Source of the DNA: Dryas octopetala
Taxonomy: Eukaryota; Streptophyta; Magnoliopsida; Rosales; Rosaceae
Assembly (NCBI GenBank): GCA_963921425.1
Contig: OY992836.1
Coordinates: 627,501-691,500 of the forward strand
Direction of reading: 5' to 3'
DNA: 64,000 bases
In this document: positions 1-11,100 of the stretch, piece by piece
Position numbering within the stretch: the stretch's first letter is position 1
Layout of the letters: every line of letters begins with the position of its first letter
The notes under the pieces: generated by a model
The model's database searches: none
Told to the model about the DNA's origin: nothing
Seen by the model: the letters and a program-made list of their open reading frames with translations, nothing else
Program-made: the position numbers and the translations under genes

Positions 1-1782
1 TCAATTTTGAGAAATTGGAGATTGAAATTTTAGGGCTTGTACCCATTTCGGGTTTACCTTGAATTGAGCATATTTGAATGAATTCTGAGTTGTTTTTCGT
101 CCAATTGAAGTGCCTAGGTTGATTGGGGTTGATTTTTAGTTGAAAAACAAATTTTTTTAGGATCTGTCGTCGCTGCCACCATTGCCTCCGCCACTTGTGG
201 CCGTGGGTCAGCGGTTATTGTCTCTTTTTGCCCAAATTGAACTTTTAGGAGACCCTCGGAGGTTGTTTGGTGAATTCTGTGAAATTTTCGTGTTGTTTAA
301 GGCCGAGCAGCCACCGTGTGTGGTGGCGGCCGCCTGTTTTGGACGTTAAACGACCAGTTGTGAATTATGTTTATATTTAAGTTGGTTGTCTGGTCCTAAC
401 AGGTACACGGGCTCAGGGAATCTCATTCCCGATGCCATTATGCTGCCGGATTTGGTATTCGAGCAATGGCACCGTGAAGGGTATTTCTGTCTTTTACGTA
501 GTTGAACTGTGAGTGAAACTTATCGATTGTTTTAAATGTAGAGTACCGTTAATGAATTATCTGTTTTTGTGTGTTTGCCGTCTTATGTTAGGAAGGCTAA
601 GTGTAGGATTTGAATCATGAGGATAAATTGATGAGGATTTGAGGCTAGGGAATTATTTAGAGACTTAAGAGTATTTAACGACAGCTGTGTTAGTGCATGT
701 ACTGACCAAACGAGCCTGCTCGTGCGGAGTGACCCCTCTGTACAAGATTGTGGCCAGGATACGAGTCTGCTGGTGCGAAGGGACCCCTCCGTACGAGATT
801 GTGGCCAGGATACGAGCCTGCTTGTGCGGAGTGACCCCTCCGTACGAGATTGTGGCCAGGATTTGAGCCTGCCTGAGCGCGGGATTGTGGCCAGGACATT
901 GTCTAGAGTACAGGTACGAGAATGATGTGAGTTTTAAGTATAAGTGTTTCGAGATATCAGTTTCCAAGGATAAATTCACTTCAGAGTTTGATTTACGGTT
1001 GAGGGGATTTAAAATTTTTTTGAAAGAAGAGATTTTTGAAAGTAGTTATAAAGCTGGAGGATTTCCAAGAATGAAGTGAGTGAAATTAGCTAGTTTAACT
1101 GTTGCTTGATTTCTTGTGTGCATTGTTTGTTAGGATTTCGTTTGGCTAGGATTTATTAAAGTCTAGGCTTGAATCTTGAGAATGGAAGTGATGGTAATTA
1201 TGCTTTGAGATTATTAAATTTAAGACGGGAATGATTTGAGGTTGAGGTTAATAGTTGATGATTAGGCAATTGAATTGCATAATGATTATTATTATTTTTG
1301 GTGAAATTATGATGTGAACTTGAGGAATTATATTTGTCTTGATGCTTGGATGAAATTGTTGATGAAATTATTATGTGATTGAGTATTTATGGATTTTATT
1401 GTGGATTATTATTGATTATGGAAATAGAAGAATTATTGAGGTTATTATTTAAGTTATTTCACTCATACGAGCTCTAGTGAGCTTATCGGGTTGTTTATTT
1501 GAATGACCCGGTGTATCATGAATATGGTGCAGTGTGGTTGTTGATGTTTTGCAGGTTAAGCAGGCTGAGGAGGCAGTGAGGAGAAGTGGAGGCAGTGGGA
1601 CACACTTTGTTTTTTATTTAACTGATTTTATATAGTGATTTTTACATACATGTTTTCGGGCTCACACTCTGATTTATCAAATGTATTTATTTATTATGTT
1701 AAGTGCATGGCTCATTCTTTGAAAAATGGTTAAATGACAAGGTTTTCAGATTGTTTATGGGCCCGAGGTTCCGGGCGTTATA
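1..1782 (+). mobile_element. 3' part of a long LTR (family A), cut by the window start
   Basis: This stretch aligns by eye with the 3' two thirds of the complete solo LTRs at 34488-37329 and 59826-62708. Shared landmarks are the 'gggtacacgg/ctcagggaa' segment near 400, the 'cactcatacgagctctag' segment near 1460, the acceptor-like TTTTGCAG ending at 1554, and the 'aagcaggctgaggaggcag' segment near 1560. The copy ends at GGGCGTTATA (1773-1782), where the other copies end GTTACA, so the terminal CA appears mutated to TA. The 5' end and its target duplication lie outside the window, so I cannot tell a solo LTR from the LTR of a full element. No coding capacity is evident. Confidence 0.8.
712..897. 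repeat. 51-bp minisatellite in LTR
   Basis: Three 51-bp units start at 712, 763 and 814, and a shorter fourth starts at 865. Each carries a variant of 'gacccctccgtacgagat' followed by 'tgtggccagga'. The array gives short open frames on both strands, which I take as products of the repeat. It sits where the other LTR copies carry different minisatellites. Confidence 0.9.
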
Positions 1783-1896
1783 TTGGTTATCTTAGTATAA
1801 AGCAAATGATGATGTGAACAAAGTATAACACAACATTTTCATAACATAGAATTGATTGCACTTAGTAACACAAACACAAGCATATATATATATATA
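1783..1896 (-). other. Flank of the MULE, probably the continuation of a family D LTR
   Basis: No gene is seen. On the minus strand, the segment beside the MULE ('gcttgtgtttgtg' and following) resembles the family D plus-strand copy near 42250-42285. This fits the MULE having inserted into the family D sequence whose other half is 37838-39926. The match is short and AT-rich. Confidence 0.45.
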
Positions 1897-1916
1897 GAGT
1901 GGTTATATTTCCACCC
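1897..1916 (+). repeat. MULE terminal inverted repeat, left
   Basis: GAGTGGTTATATTTCCACCC; 19 of 20 bases match the complement of 37809-37828. The inverted repeat may continue inward with lower identity. Confidence 0.8.
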
Positions 1917-2625
1917 GCTTGTCTTATTTTATCATCCACCTTATTTTTATACCCACCATTAAATTTGAGAAAAATATTAAAACACTCTTCACACCCCTCA
2001 TTATTCCTATAATACCCTTTGATATACCAATTGAAACACTCACTCAATAAACACTCTTTCCTACCCCCTTTAAATATTATCCCACCAACCCTTTTTTCTT
2101 GTTTCTTAATTTCTTTCTCCAAATCGCTCAAGTTATATATGACATCATTGAAAACAATTTATTGACAAAATAAAATTAATTTTCAGTGAAATGGGGAAAT
2201 CATGCATCATCTATGTATCTTGTGCAAGGCTCTGCATCATGCCCTTGAATTTGGCTTCGTGCATATTCGATTGGGGTTGTTCAAGTCCATAATCATAGCT
2301 TAGTTGATTCTTTCCATAAAAATCTGCTGCATATATAGTTCATAATTTGTAACTTTAACAAGCACGCATACCAAGGACATCTAAGGTTGCCTTGTTTGTA
2401 TACTATTCATTATAAATTCTTTTTAATGTTGTCCATATGTTTGTTTTTTTTTTCTGCAGCCTTCTATTTAGACGAGACTGTAAATTCCATACTGTTAATT
2501 ATAAAATCTCAAGACAACTTAAATCAGCTAGCTGCCAAACTAAAAATAAATAAAGAAAAAATATATCCAAATTATTCCATAAATGCCAAATTATTATCCA
2601 ATACTTATAAAGAAAAACACAAACG
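1917..2625. other. MULE subterminal region downstream of the OTU exons
   Basis: AT-rich MULE sequence between the left inverted repeat and the last OTU exon. I see no convincing gene; the short open frames here do not resemble known proteins. It probably holds the 3' untranslated region of the MULE gene. Confidence 0.5.
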
Positions 2626-3319
2626 TCAATCATTGTCAAGCTCTACTGTCTCTTGAGTTTTGACACTAGACCCTGTAATACAAATGAATTGTTGAATGCG
2701 AGCAATATATGGGGTGACCCATTCTATAGCACATGATTCACAATTTCTTTCCAATCTGGTGCAATAGGGGGAATTGGATGGTCGGGTTTCAAGAATACCT
2801 ACACAAAATAATAGATAAATATAGTGATCGAGATCGACTAATAAAATCATATACAACTCAAATTAATACATGTACAACGTACCATACCTGTACAAAATGA
2901 CGAGATGATAGTGGTATTGGTGTAGTTGTAAAAAGTAAGAATGTAAGACATTGTCCAGTGGAAAGGTGCATGAGTACAACATCATAACATGACGCAATTA
3001 TTTGGCCCATGTCAGGGATAGTCATCCAGTGGTTATGGCCTGCATAAGTATCATAGTATGCCAATGCATATTTCAGCGTATCAACCCTCTGCTCCGTCCC
3101 ATAAAGTTGGGTATAGTGAGTTGAATAAGACTCTAGCTCATTCAATAAACTCATTTCGTACTTTCACCCATTCATCCTCATTATAACCCAACAATGATGC
3201 AATTGCTCTGAATCCGCAATGCCCATCTGCTTTCACATCCTTTACTTGAAGGATATATATATGCCTCAGTGCATCTGGAAATACATTATCAAGTGGCCTA
3301 ACTGATTGGGTGTCGTACA
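2626..3319 (-). pseudogene. OTU-like cysteine protease domain, 3' part of the MULE gene
   Basis: Read on the minus strand, an exon starts after an acceptor-like 'gtatgtag' (about 3320) and encodes the OTU signature KADGHCGFRAIASLLGYNED, in which the Asp and Cys of the DG.C.FRA motif are present. A frameshift near 3155 moves the frame to LLNELESYSTHYTQLYG and then NHWMTIPDMGQIIASCYDVV. A short intron (about 2770-2875) precedes a last segment ending AIEWVTPYIARIQQF, with stop or frame problems. OTU proteins are deubiquitinating cysteine proteases. In plants, OTU-like domains are known downstream of FAR1/MULE transposase domains in some MULEs. The domain is close to full length but broken, so activity is unlikely. 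The link to the transposase exons is inferred from strand, order and shared element ends. Confidence 0.8.
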
Positions 3320-3406
3320 CCTACATACACATATATAGATATAAGTGACTGTTATAAAGATAACTATTATATCATATTGCTATATGATATACATATTTTA
3401 CCTTAT

Positions 3407-4380
3407 TGTTGATGCAAATTTCCGTAAGATAGACGCAACAACTTAGAAATGGTGACTTGGCTGATCCGAAGCCTTGCTGGATGATGACGTGAGATCTTCC
3501 TGTAAGAGAAACAAGATCAAAGGAGATGGACCGGTGTGGTACCCGCCAAACACGCTCCGATGATGAAGTTAGTGATGTGTGTTTGATAGTGTTTGAAAAT
3601 AGGTGAGAAAGAACATGGGATGAACTTGGGAGAATGGGAAGAACAAGGTAAATGTTCTGGGTTTATCCTCAGCAAGTTGGGTATGCTCTTGGGGTGAGTG
3701 AAAGTTTTGTGTAGGTGTTTATCTGGTGAAGGATTGATAGTTAGATCCTTGATTTTGTGCATATAAGTTGGTATATATAGGCAAAGGAGATCGTGATGAG
3801 TAAGTTACCTGCATGTGGTTGGCTGGTTGAGAAAGACCCACGCGTTCGGTTGTGAACAGTGGCATGCACAGCTACCAACCTCCTTTGCATTCAATGCTGC
3901 ATTGAATGCAAGTATGGAAGGTTCAGGTGAACTGCTTCAGTAGTAATGAATGTGAGCTGGGAAGTCCCTTTTGTCAGAAGATCTTGTCAGGTGCATTTAA
4001 GTGTGGTGGTTCATCCCAACGTGATCTTCCTTGGAATGGCGGCGAGAATCCGAGCCGACCTGAACACACGTCCTTATGCGTGCACATGAAGTCCATGTGT
4101 GATCGGATCGGACATGGACTTTTGAATCGAACCGATCCAATAGGTAGTGATCCCTTCGAGTCATAGCTAATTGTGACTAGGGTCTGAAAGGATGTTCTCT
4201 CAGCGCCGAGCCGAGCCGAACCGGGATGACCAAGGAAAGATGAACACTCAACCCTTTGGAAGATCCTTGGTTCGGGTCGGACCGGGCACGAAGGGCTCGC
4301 CGTGGTGATCCGATCTGAGCTAACAGAGGAAGTTCCGAGCTGTGTGATGATGTGGAGGTCAAAGTTTGACCACTAAGAAG
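3407..4380 (-). repeat. Probable 3' LTR and 3' region of the Tat-like gypsy element
   Basis: Noncoding sequence downstream of the RNase H fragment, ending in TG...CA style at 3407 (TGTTGATGC on the plus strand). A TATA-like ctatatatac lies at about 3771-3780 on the minus strand, as expected in U3 or at its border. The start of the LTR is not certain; a candidate is the TGTTTGACTTC near 4390. The last 170 bases are repeated in inverse orientation at 7421-7589. Confidence 0.55.
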
Positions 4381-6545
4381 TCAAACACTGAAGCTAGGTC
4401 TGATCAGCCACGTGTCCAGCCATGGTTGGCTGTTGGATCGATGTAGGTTTATCAACACGATTGCTGTTTGTGTTTGGATTGGACGCGCGGTTGATGTAGC
4501 GTCGGTTCGGGTTGGATCTTCCGCTATGGTGGTGGACTCACAGATGAAGTCTGACATGGCCTGGCTCTTGATGGCCGTTATGGGACGGTCAGTGATGTCA
4601 AATTCGCCGAGCTCGATTGACCACTTGATGAGCCGACTCGAAGTCTCGGGTTTGGCCAGGATTTGCCTGAGTGGCTGATCAGTCAAGACGACGATTGAGT
4701 GAGCCTGGAAGTAGGGTCTTAGCTTCCGAACCGAGCTGACCAGGGCGAGGGCCATCTTCTTGAATCTTGGATATCTGGTCTCGGCGTCGGCAAGGGCTCG
4801 GCTCGTGTAAAAGACCGGATGCTATACCCCGCCAACCTCTCACACCAGAACAGAGCTGAGAGCCGAGTTAGAAAGGGAGAGGTAGAGAAAAAGTCTTCAC
4901 CTTCCTCTGGTTTGGATAAGATGGGAGGTTCCCCTATGTGCCTTTTCAGATCTTGAAAGGCTTGCTCGCATTGGGGGGTCCATTCTATGCCTTTTCTCGC
5001 TCCCTTCAAAGCTTTGAAGAAAGAGAGGCACCAGTCAGTGGATTTTGAGATGAACCGGTTCAGGGCGGCGATCCTTCCAGTCAGACTCTGGATTTCCTTG
5101 TGTGTCTTTGGGGACTTCATGTTAATCAAGGCTTGGATTTTCTCTGGATTGGCCTTGATCGCCCGTTGGCTGACCAGGTAGCCAAGGAACTTTCCTGACC
5201 GAACCCCAAAGACACATTTGGCTGGGTTCAGCCGCATCTGATACTCCTTCAGGACTCCGAACATGACTGAGAGGTCCTTGATGTGGTCGTCCGCCTTTAT
5301 GCTCTTGACCAGCATGTCGTCCACATAGACCTTCACGGATTTTCCTATGGAAGATCTGAACATGTGGTTGACCAGCCTTAGGTAGGTGGCTCCAGCACTT
5401 TTGAGGCCGAAGGGAATGACTTTGTAGCAGTACATGTCACGATCGGTTATGAAGGATGTGTTCTCTTAATCAGGCTTGTGCTTGAGGATCTGATTGTATC
5501 CAGAATAGGCATCCATGAAGCTGAGGAGCTTGTGTCCCGCCGTCGCATCGACAAGCTGATCTATCCTGGGTAGCGGGAAACTATCCTTGGGACATGCCTT
5601 GTTTAGATCGGTGAAGTCCCCGCACATCCTCCATTTCCCATTGCTTTTCTTCACCATGACTACGTTGGCAAGCCAGTTAGGATAGTTGACCTCCAGGATG
5701 AACCCGTTGTTTTGCAACTTGGTCACCTCTTCAGCCATGGTTGCATATCTGACCGGATCGTACGACCTCCTCTTCTGACGGACCGGTTTGCATCCCGGGT
5801 CGATGTTCAGCCTGTGGATGATCACGTCAGACGATATGCCTGGCATGTCATCGTAAGACCAGGCAAACACTTCCGCATTGGCACGGAGGAAGTCGAGTAT
5901 GGCCGATCGTTGTTCTGAGCCGAGCTGGGCTCCTATTCGGACGAGCCGATATGGGGTGTCCTCCGAGATCGATACTTCTTCCCAAGCCTCGGCCGGGAGG
6001 GGCCGAGAGTCTGAGTTCGGCTTAGCAGTGAAGTCGAACGTCTCCGCCCTCGGCCACCTGCCTAAATCAGCAATGGAGTCTAGCTCCTGGGAATTCGGCA
6101 GCTGACCCTTCTGCCTGATAGAGGTGGCGTAGCAAGATCGAGCAGAACACTGGTCTCCCTGGATGACGATGCAGTCATCGCCCACCGGACACTTGATGAG
6201 GAGGTTGGTGTAGTGGACGATGTAGTCGAGGTCGACCAGGGTCGGTCTGCCCAGGATGATGTTATAAGCTGATGGTTGCTTGACAACGATGAAGTACGTC
6301 ATGCAAGTTTTCTTGACTGGCCCCTTCCTGAGCGAAAGGGGAAGGTAGATGTGTCTGAGGGGTTGAACCACTTCTCCCCCGAACCCGATCAAGGCTGGCG
6401 TATCAGCTTCTAACTTGTCCTCGTCGATGCCCATCTGCTCGAACGCAGAATGGTAGAGGATGATGACTGAACTTCCCCCGTCGACGAAGGAACGCGAGAT
6501 GGTGGTTCCGGCTACCTCAGCCACTATGACCATTGGATCATAGTG
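4381..6545 (-). pseudogene. Gypsy protease-reverse transcriptase-RNase H fragment
   Basis: The upstream part shows an aspartic protease start (TTISRSFVDGGSSVIILY) and then the reverse transcriptase with GKWRMCGDFTDLNKACPKDS and FMDAYSGYNQI. A stop at about 5466 interrupts the frame within HKPD-ENTSF, after which the same domain continues with CYKVIPFGLKSAGATY and the catalytic YVDDMLVKS. Frameshifts near 4750-4900 move the frame into RNase H (VLTDQPLRQILAKPE, LIKWSIELGEFDI). Integrase is absent. The domain order and the FVD/YVDD-type motifs are those of Ty3/gypsy elements of the Tat clade. The copy is inactive. Confidence 0.88.
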
Positions 6546-6778
6546 TGGGAAGATGATCTCGTTCGCCTTGTTTGGCTCAAAGGTGACCGGTGCCCAGTCC
6601 TTCCGTTGTCTTTTGGAAGTGCTGGGCTAACCCGCTTGGATCGACAAGGACTCGTGAGCATGAGCCGCCTGTCTGACGTACTCCTTCTGGGATCGGTTCG
6701 AGCTTCCCACGAAGGTTGGGCCCCCGCCGATTGATCCTATGGCGGCGTCCCAGACGTCAATGGTATTGGTGGGCTTCT

Positions 6779-7420
6779 TCAGCGCGGCCTTGGGTACCCT
6801 AGGCCCGTCGGCCAGGAATTGGTTGATCTTACCCGCCCGGGCAAGAGTCTCAATTCCGTCGCGGAGGGCGTAGCAATCACCCGTGACGTGGACGTGATTG
6901 GAATGGTACTTGCAGAAGATGCCCTCCTTGATCTGATCTGGGGGTGGTCCCTTGATCTCCCTTGCAGCTGGAAGTTGATCCTTGACTTTGGAGAAGATTG
7001 TCTCCAGACCGGCGTTGAGAGGAGTGTACTCCGTGTCAGATGAGAGCGAAGTCCCCCGGCGAGCAGACCTTGCATAAGAGCATTTTTAGCCGATTTGTCG
7101 TCGCAATCGTCACACTTCGTATATTCGATGTTGAAGCGGATCAGATAGGTCTTAAGACTCTCCCCTTCCTGCTGTTTGATGAGCGACATATCGTTCAAGT
7201 TGTAGAGTCGTTTGGATATAACTCGATATCTCGTCAGGAAGGCCCTCCGGAGGTCGGAGAAAGAGTCGATGGAGTTCGGCTGGAGAGTTCAGAACCATCT
7301 CCGTGCCGACCCCTTCAATGTTGAAGGGAAGATTCTGCATTTTGTTGCTTCAGATGCCTGGCGGGCCTCCATGGCGTATCTGAAGCTGTCAAGATGATCG
7401 TAGGGGTCCTTAGTTACACC
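6779..7420 (-). pseudogene. Gypsy gag fragment
   Basis: Minus-strand reading gives a Retrotrans_gag-type domain: DPYDHLDSFRYAMEARQAS, then FPSTLKGSARRWF, a stop, FLTRYRVISKRLYNLNDMSL, and IKQQEGESLKTYLIRFNIEY. It is truncated at its N terminus at the 7420 junction and has stops and frameshifts. Gag would form the particle that packages the element RNA. Confidence 0.8.
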
Positions 7421-7589
7421 TCACTGACTTCATCATCGGAGCGTGTTTGGCTGATACCACACCGGTCCATCTCTTTTGATCTTGTTTTTCATACAGGAAG
7501 ATCTCATGTCATCATCTAGCAAGGCTTCAAATCAGCCAGGTCACCATTTCTAAGTTGTTGCATCTATCTTACGAAAATTTGCATCAACA
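7421..7589 (+). repeat. Inverted copy of the gypsy LTR end
   Basis: The complement of this segment matches 3407-3578 almost base for base, including 'ggaccggtgtggta', 'gccaaacacgctccgatg' and the terminus ...GCATCAACA at 7589. Because LTRs of one element run in the same direction, this cannot be the 5' LTR of the minus-strand gypsy. It looks like the 3' end of a second gypsy copy in plus orientation, inserted in the adjacent copia LTR. Confidence 0.85.
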
Positions 7590-8089
7590 CTAGAATATTC
7601 CACGTAGTTCTACATAATTCTAAAAGTCTAGAAGATATCTTGATATGAAGAAAGAGTATTCTAGATAAATCTATTGGTAACTATCTTAACTAGAGAAGTC
7701 TACATAATTCTACATAAAAGAAGTGTCTAGAATATTAAGCTTATATAAGAATGTACTAGAACATAATTAAAAGTGTAGTATACTCTAGAACCTACTAGTA
7801 GCATGTGGCTAATAGATGTTCTAGAGAAGTCAAGTAGGTTCATCTACTCTCTATATATATAGCATGTACCCATAACTAAGTGTAAGCAAGAGGCAATACT
7901 AAAAGCCACTAGTCCTAAAGTCCTATTGTCCTAGACATCTACATCTCCATTTGTATCCTCCTCTGTTCATCAATAAAGGATACTTTGTTTTATAGTTCAA
8001 ACACTTCTCATATCAAGCATAGATAGCTAATAGAAGCTTACACAAGCCATTAGCTACAAGTGTCCTAAACACCCTCTAAATTTCTAACA
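7590..8089 (+). repeat. Copia 5' LTR (truncated)
   Basis: Matches 12230-12718 of the 3' LTR and ends ...TTTCTAACA at 8089. It begins directly after the inverted gypsy LTR end and lacks 76 bp equivalent to 12154-12229, so it probably retains R and U5 but not the start of U3. Confidence 0.92.
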
Positions 8090-8090
8090 G

Positions 8091-8102
8091 TGGTATAAGA
8101 GC
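8091..8102 (+). other. Copia primer-binding site
   Basis: TGGTATAAGAGC lies one base after the 5' LTR. It differs at one position from TGGTATCAGAGC, the plant initiator tRNA-Met complement used by many copia elements. Confidence 0.88.
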
Positions 8103-8139
8103 TTTCTTATTGGGCGTAGGGTCATCCTAACTTACTACC

Positions 8140-11100
8140 ATGTCTAATAACTCTAGCCAAAACTATGTCCCTCTTCCAATATTCTCTGGTGAAAACTATG
8201 ATTTTTGGAGCATCAAGATGAGAACCTATTTTATGTCTCAAGACTTATGGGACATTGTTACTAGTAGATTCTCTGTTCCAGAAAGACCCACCGCTGAGCA
8301 ACGAAAGCAGGCGAAGAAGGACGAGCAGAGAGACGCAATGGCTCTTTACGCTCTACAACAAGCTTTGGATGACACCATATTTCCAAGGATCATGGGAGCT
8401 ACAACTTCCAAGGAGGCTTGGGATACTCTGAAAGAAGAGTTTCAAGGAAATGAAAAGGTACGTAGTGTCAAACTACAAACTCTAAGGAGAGATTTAGAAA
8501 ATCTTAAAATGAAAGATTCTGAGACCGCTAAAGATTACTATTCCAAAGTAAATGAAATAGTAAATCAATTGAGAGCTTTTGGTGAAAAGATAACTGATAC
8601 AAAAATTGTAGAAAAAATACTTATTAGTCTTACTGATAAGTATGACCCTATAGTCACTGCCATTGAAGAGTCAAAAGATATAACGGCTCTTTCAGTGACA
8701 GAACTAATGGGTTCTCTAGAAGCATATGAACAAAGACTAAGTAGGCGAAATAAAAGTTCACTAGAAAGTGCCTTCCAATCAAAAGTCAATTTAAGGTCTC
8801 AGAAATCTAGAGAAAACTGGAAATCAAAAGAAAATTCTAGACGAGGAGATAAACCCAATAACTGGGAAAATAAAAATGAAAACAAGGAGAAGAAAAACTT
8901 CCTTCCATGTGGAACATGTAAAAAGACAAGCCACCTAGAAAAAGATTGTTGGTTTCAAGGAAAACCAAAATGTCGAAACTGCAAAAAGTTTGGACATATG
9001 GAAAAAGACTGTCGGCTTAAGAAGAATTATCAAGCCAATTATACAGAAGAAAAGGACCAGGATGAAGAGCTTTTCTATGCTTGTCAAGCAGAAACTGAGG
9101 TGAACAACATGAAATGGTACATCGACAGTGGCTGCAGCAACCACATGACAGGAGACGAAAGCATCTTCTCCGAAATAGATACATCCATAAAATCCCAAGT
9201 TAAATTGGGAAATGGTGCACTGGTGGAGATGAAAGGAAAATGTACGATTTCTATCCATACAAACAAAGGAACTAAATTAATTCATGATGTTCTTTTAGTT
9301 CCTAGCTTGGAGCATAATCTATTGAGTGTTGGCCAAATGATTGAAAATGGATACTCTCTACACTTTTCTAGAGAATCCTGCACAATATATGACAAAAAAG
9401 ATAAAAATCATATTATAGTTAAAGTAAGGATGGAAAATAGAAATTTTCCCATCTATTGGCAATATGTCAGAAATATGGCCATGAAAGTAGAACTAGAAGA
9501 TTCATGGCTTTGCCATAAAAGATTTGGCCACTTCAACTTTCATGGACTACAATTACTTCACCAGAAAAATATGATGAGAGATCTACCAAGCATAAAGGAG
9601 AGTGGTGATGTCTGCAAAGGCTGTCAACTTGGCAAACAACATCGACAAGCATTTCCATCCGGAAAGGCTTGGAGAGCAAAAGCCTTGTTGGAGCTCGTGC
9701 ATACAGACGTCTGTGGACCAATGAGGACCCCATCTCTCGATCAAAGCAGGTACTTCATTCTTTTCATTGATGACTATTCTAGAATGACATGGGTTTATTT
9801 TCTACGTGAAAGATCAGAAGTCTTCGAAGTCTTTAAGAAGTTCAAGGCTCATGTCGAAAAACAAAGTGGCCAATACATCAAAGCTCTTAGAAGCGATAGA
9901 GGTAAAGAGTACACCTCAAAAGAATTCAACAAGTTCTGCAAAGATGAAGGAGTAGAGCACCAATTGATAGTGGGCTATGCTCCTGAACAAAATGGAGTCT
10001 CGGAAAGGAAAAATAGAACTATAATGGAGATGGCTAGATCAATGCTATTTGAAAAAGGACTACCAAAGATATTTTGGGCAGAAGCGGTATACACAGCAGT
10101 ATACTTGCTAAATAGATGTCCAACAAAAGCTCTACAAGACAAGACTCATATTGAGGCGTGGAGTAACCATAAGCCATCAGCTAAGCATCTCAAAGTCTTT
10201 GGATGTATATGCTATGTGCACATTCCAGCTCCAAAAAGACACAAGCTAGAAGAAAAATCATAAATTGGCATATTTATAGGATACAGTTCCCAATCTAAAG
10301 GCTATCGCGTCTACAATCCAAGAACCACGAAGCTCGTGATCAGTCGAGATGTCGAGTTTGATAAATCTGCATCCTGGAATTGGGATGAAGAAAAAATAGA
10401 GAAGAAAGGTGTTGTCCTGTCAGGAGAACCAGAGACAACCCCAACACAACAGCCTGAAGAAGACACACATGAAAGAGAAATTTCAGAAACGCCAGGTATG
10501 CCTCATGCATCTTCTTTAACTCCTCCATCAATAGAAGATGAATCTTCCTTTGAGTCATCACCTAGAAGAGTAAAATCACTCAGAGATATATATGAAACAT
10601 GCAACTTCATAACTTTAGAACCTGAAAGTTTTGAAGTTGCAGTAAAACAAGAAGTATGGAGGAAGGCTATGGAAGAAGAAATTAAAACAATTAAGACAAA
10701 TGAAACATGGGAGCTTGTAGAATGCCCACCAAATAAAGAAATCATTGGCGTGAAATGGGTTTATAAGACCAAAATTAATCCTGATGGCTCAATTCAAAAA
10801 CATAAAGCAAGATTAGTAGCTAAAGGCTACTCACAATAGCCAGGAATAGACTATAATGAAACTTTTGCGCCAGTGGAAAGACTTGATACAATAAGAGCAC
10901 TTATAGCTCTTGCAGCGCAAAAGAAGTGGAAACTCTACCAACTGGATGTAAAATCAGCATTTCTAAATGGAGAGCTCGAAGAAGAAATCTATGTGGAGCA
11001 ACCACAAGGATTCATCGAGGAAGGAGGAGAAGACAAAGTCCTAAGACTAAAGAAAGCCTTATATGGACTTAAACAAGCACCAAGAGCGTGGAACAGCTGC

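Larger units (their letters stand above)
3407..7420 (-). mobile_element. Truncated Ty3/gypsy element (Tat/Retand-like)
   Basis: In minus-strand order this remnant holds gag (7420-6779), protease and reverse transcriptase (about 6545-4719), part of RNase H (4755-4381), and then a noncoding segment that ends in TTTGCATCAACA at 3407, a typical LTR end. No integrase is seen. Its 5' LTR is gone: at about 7420 the gag sequence abuts an inverted LTR scrap. The 5 bases before 3407 (cttat) have no partner on the other side, so the insertion has been rearranged. Confidence 0.8.

Noticed and set aside
665..979. Open frames on both strands over the 51-bp repeat
   Set aside because: They follow from a repeat unit whose length is a multiple of three; no known domain and the array is inside an LTR.
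1862..2131. 89-residue minus-strand frame at the MULE left end
   Set aside because: Runs through the terminal inverted repeat and AT-repeat flank; not a protein gene.
4381..7420. Integrated plant pararetrovirus as the source of the reverse transcriptase
   Set aside because: Gag, protease and reverse transcriptase motifs and the LTR-like end fit a Tat-type gypsy element; no movement-protein or coat features are seen.
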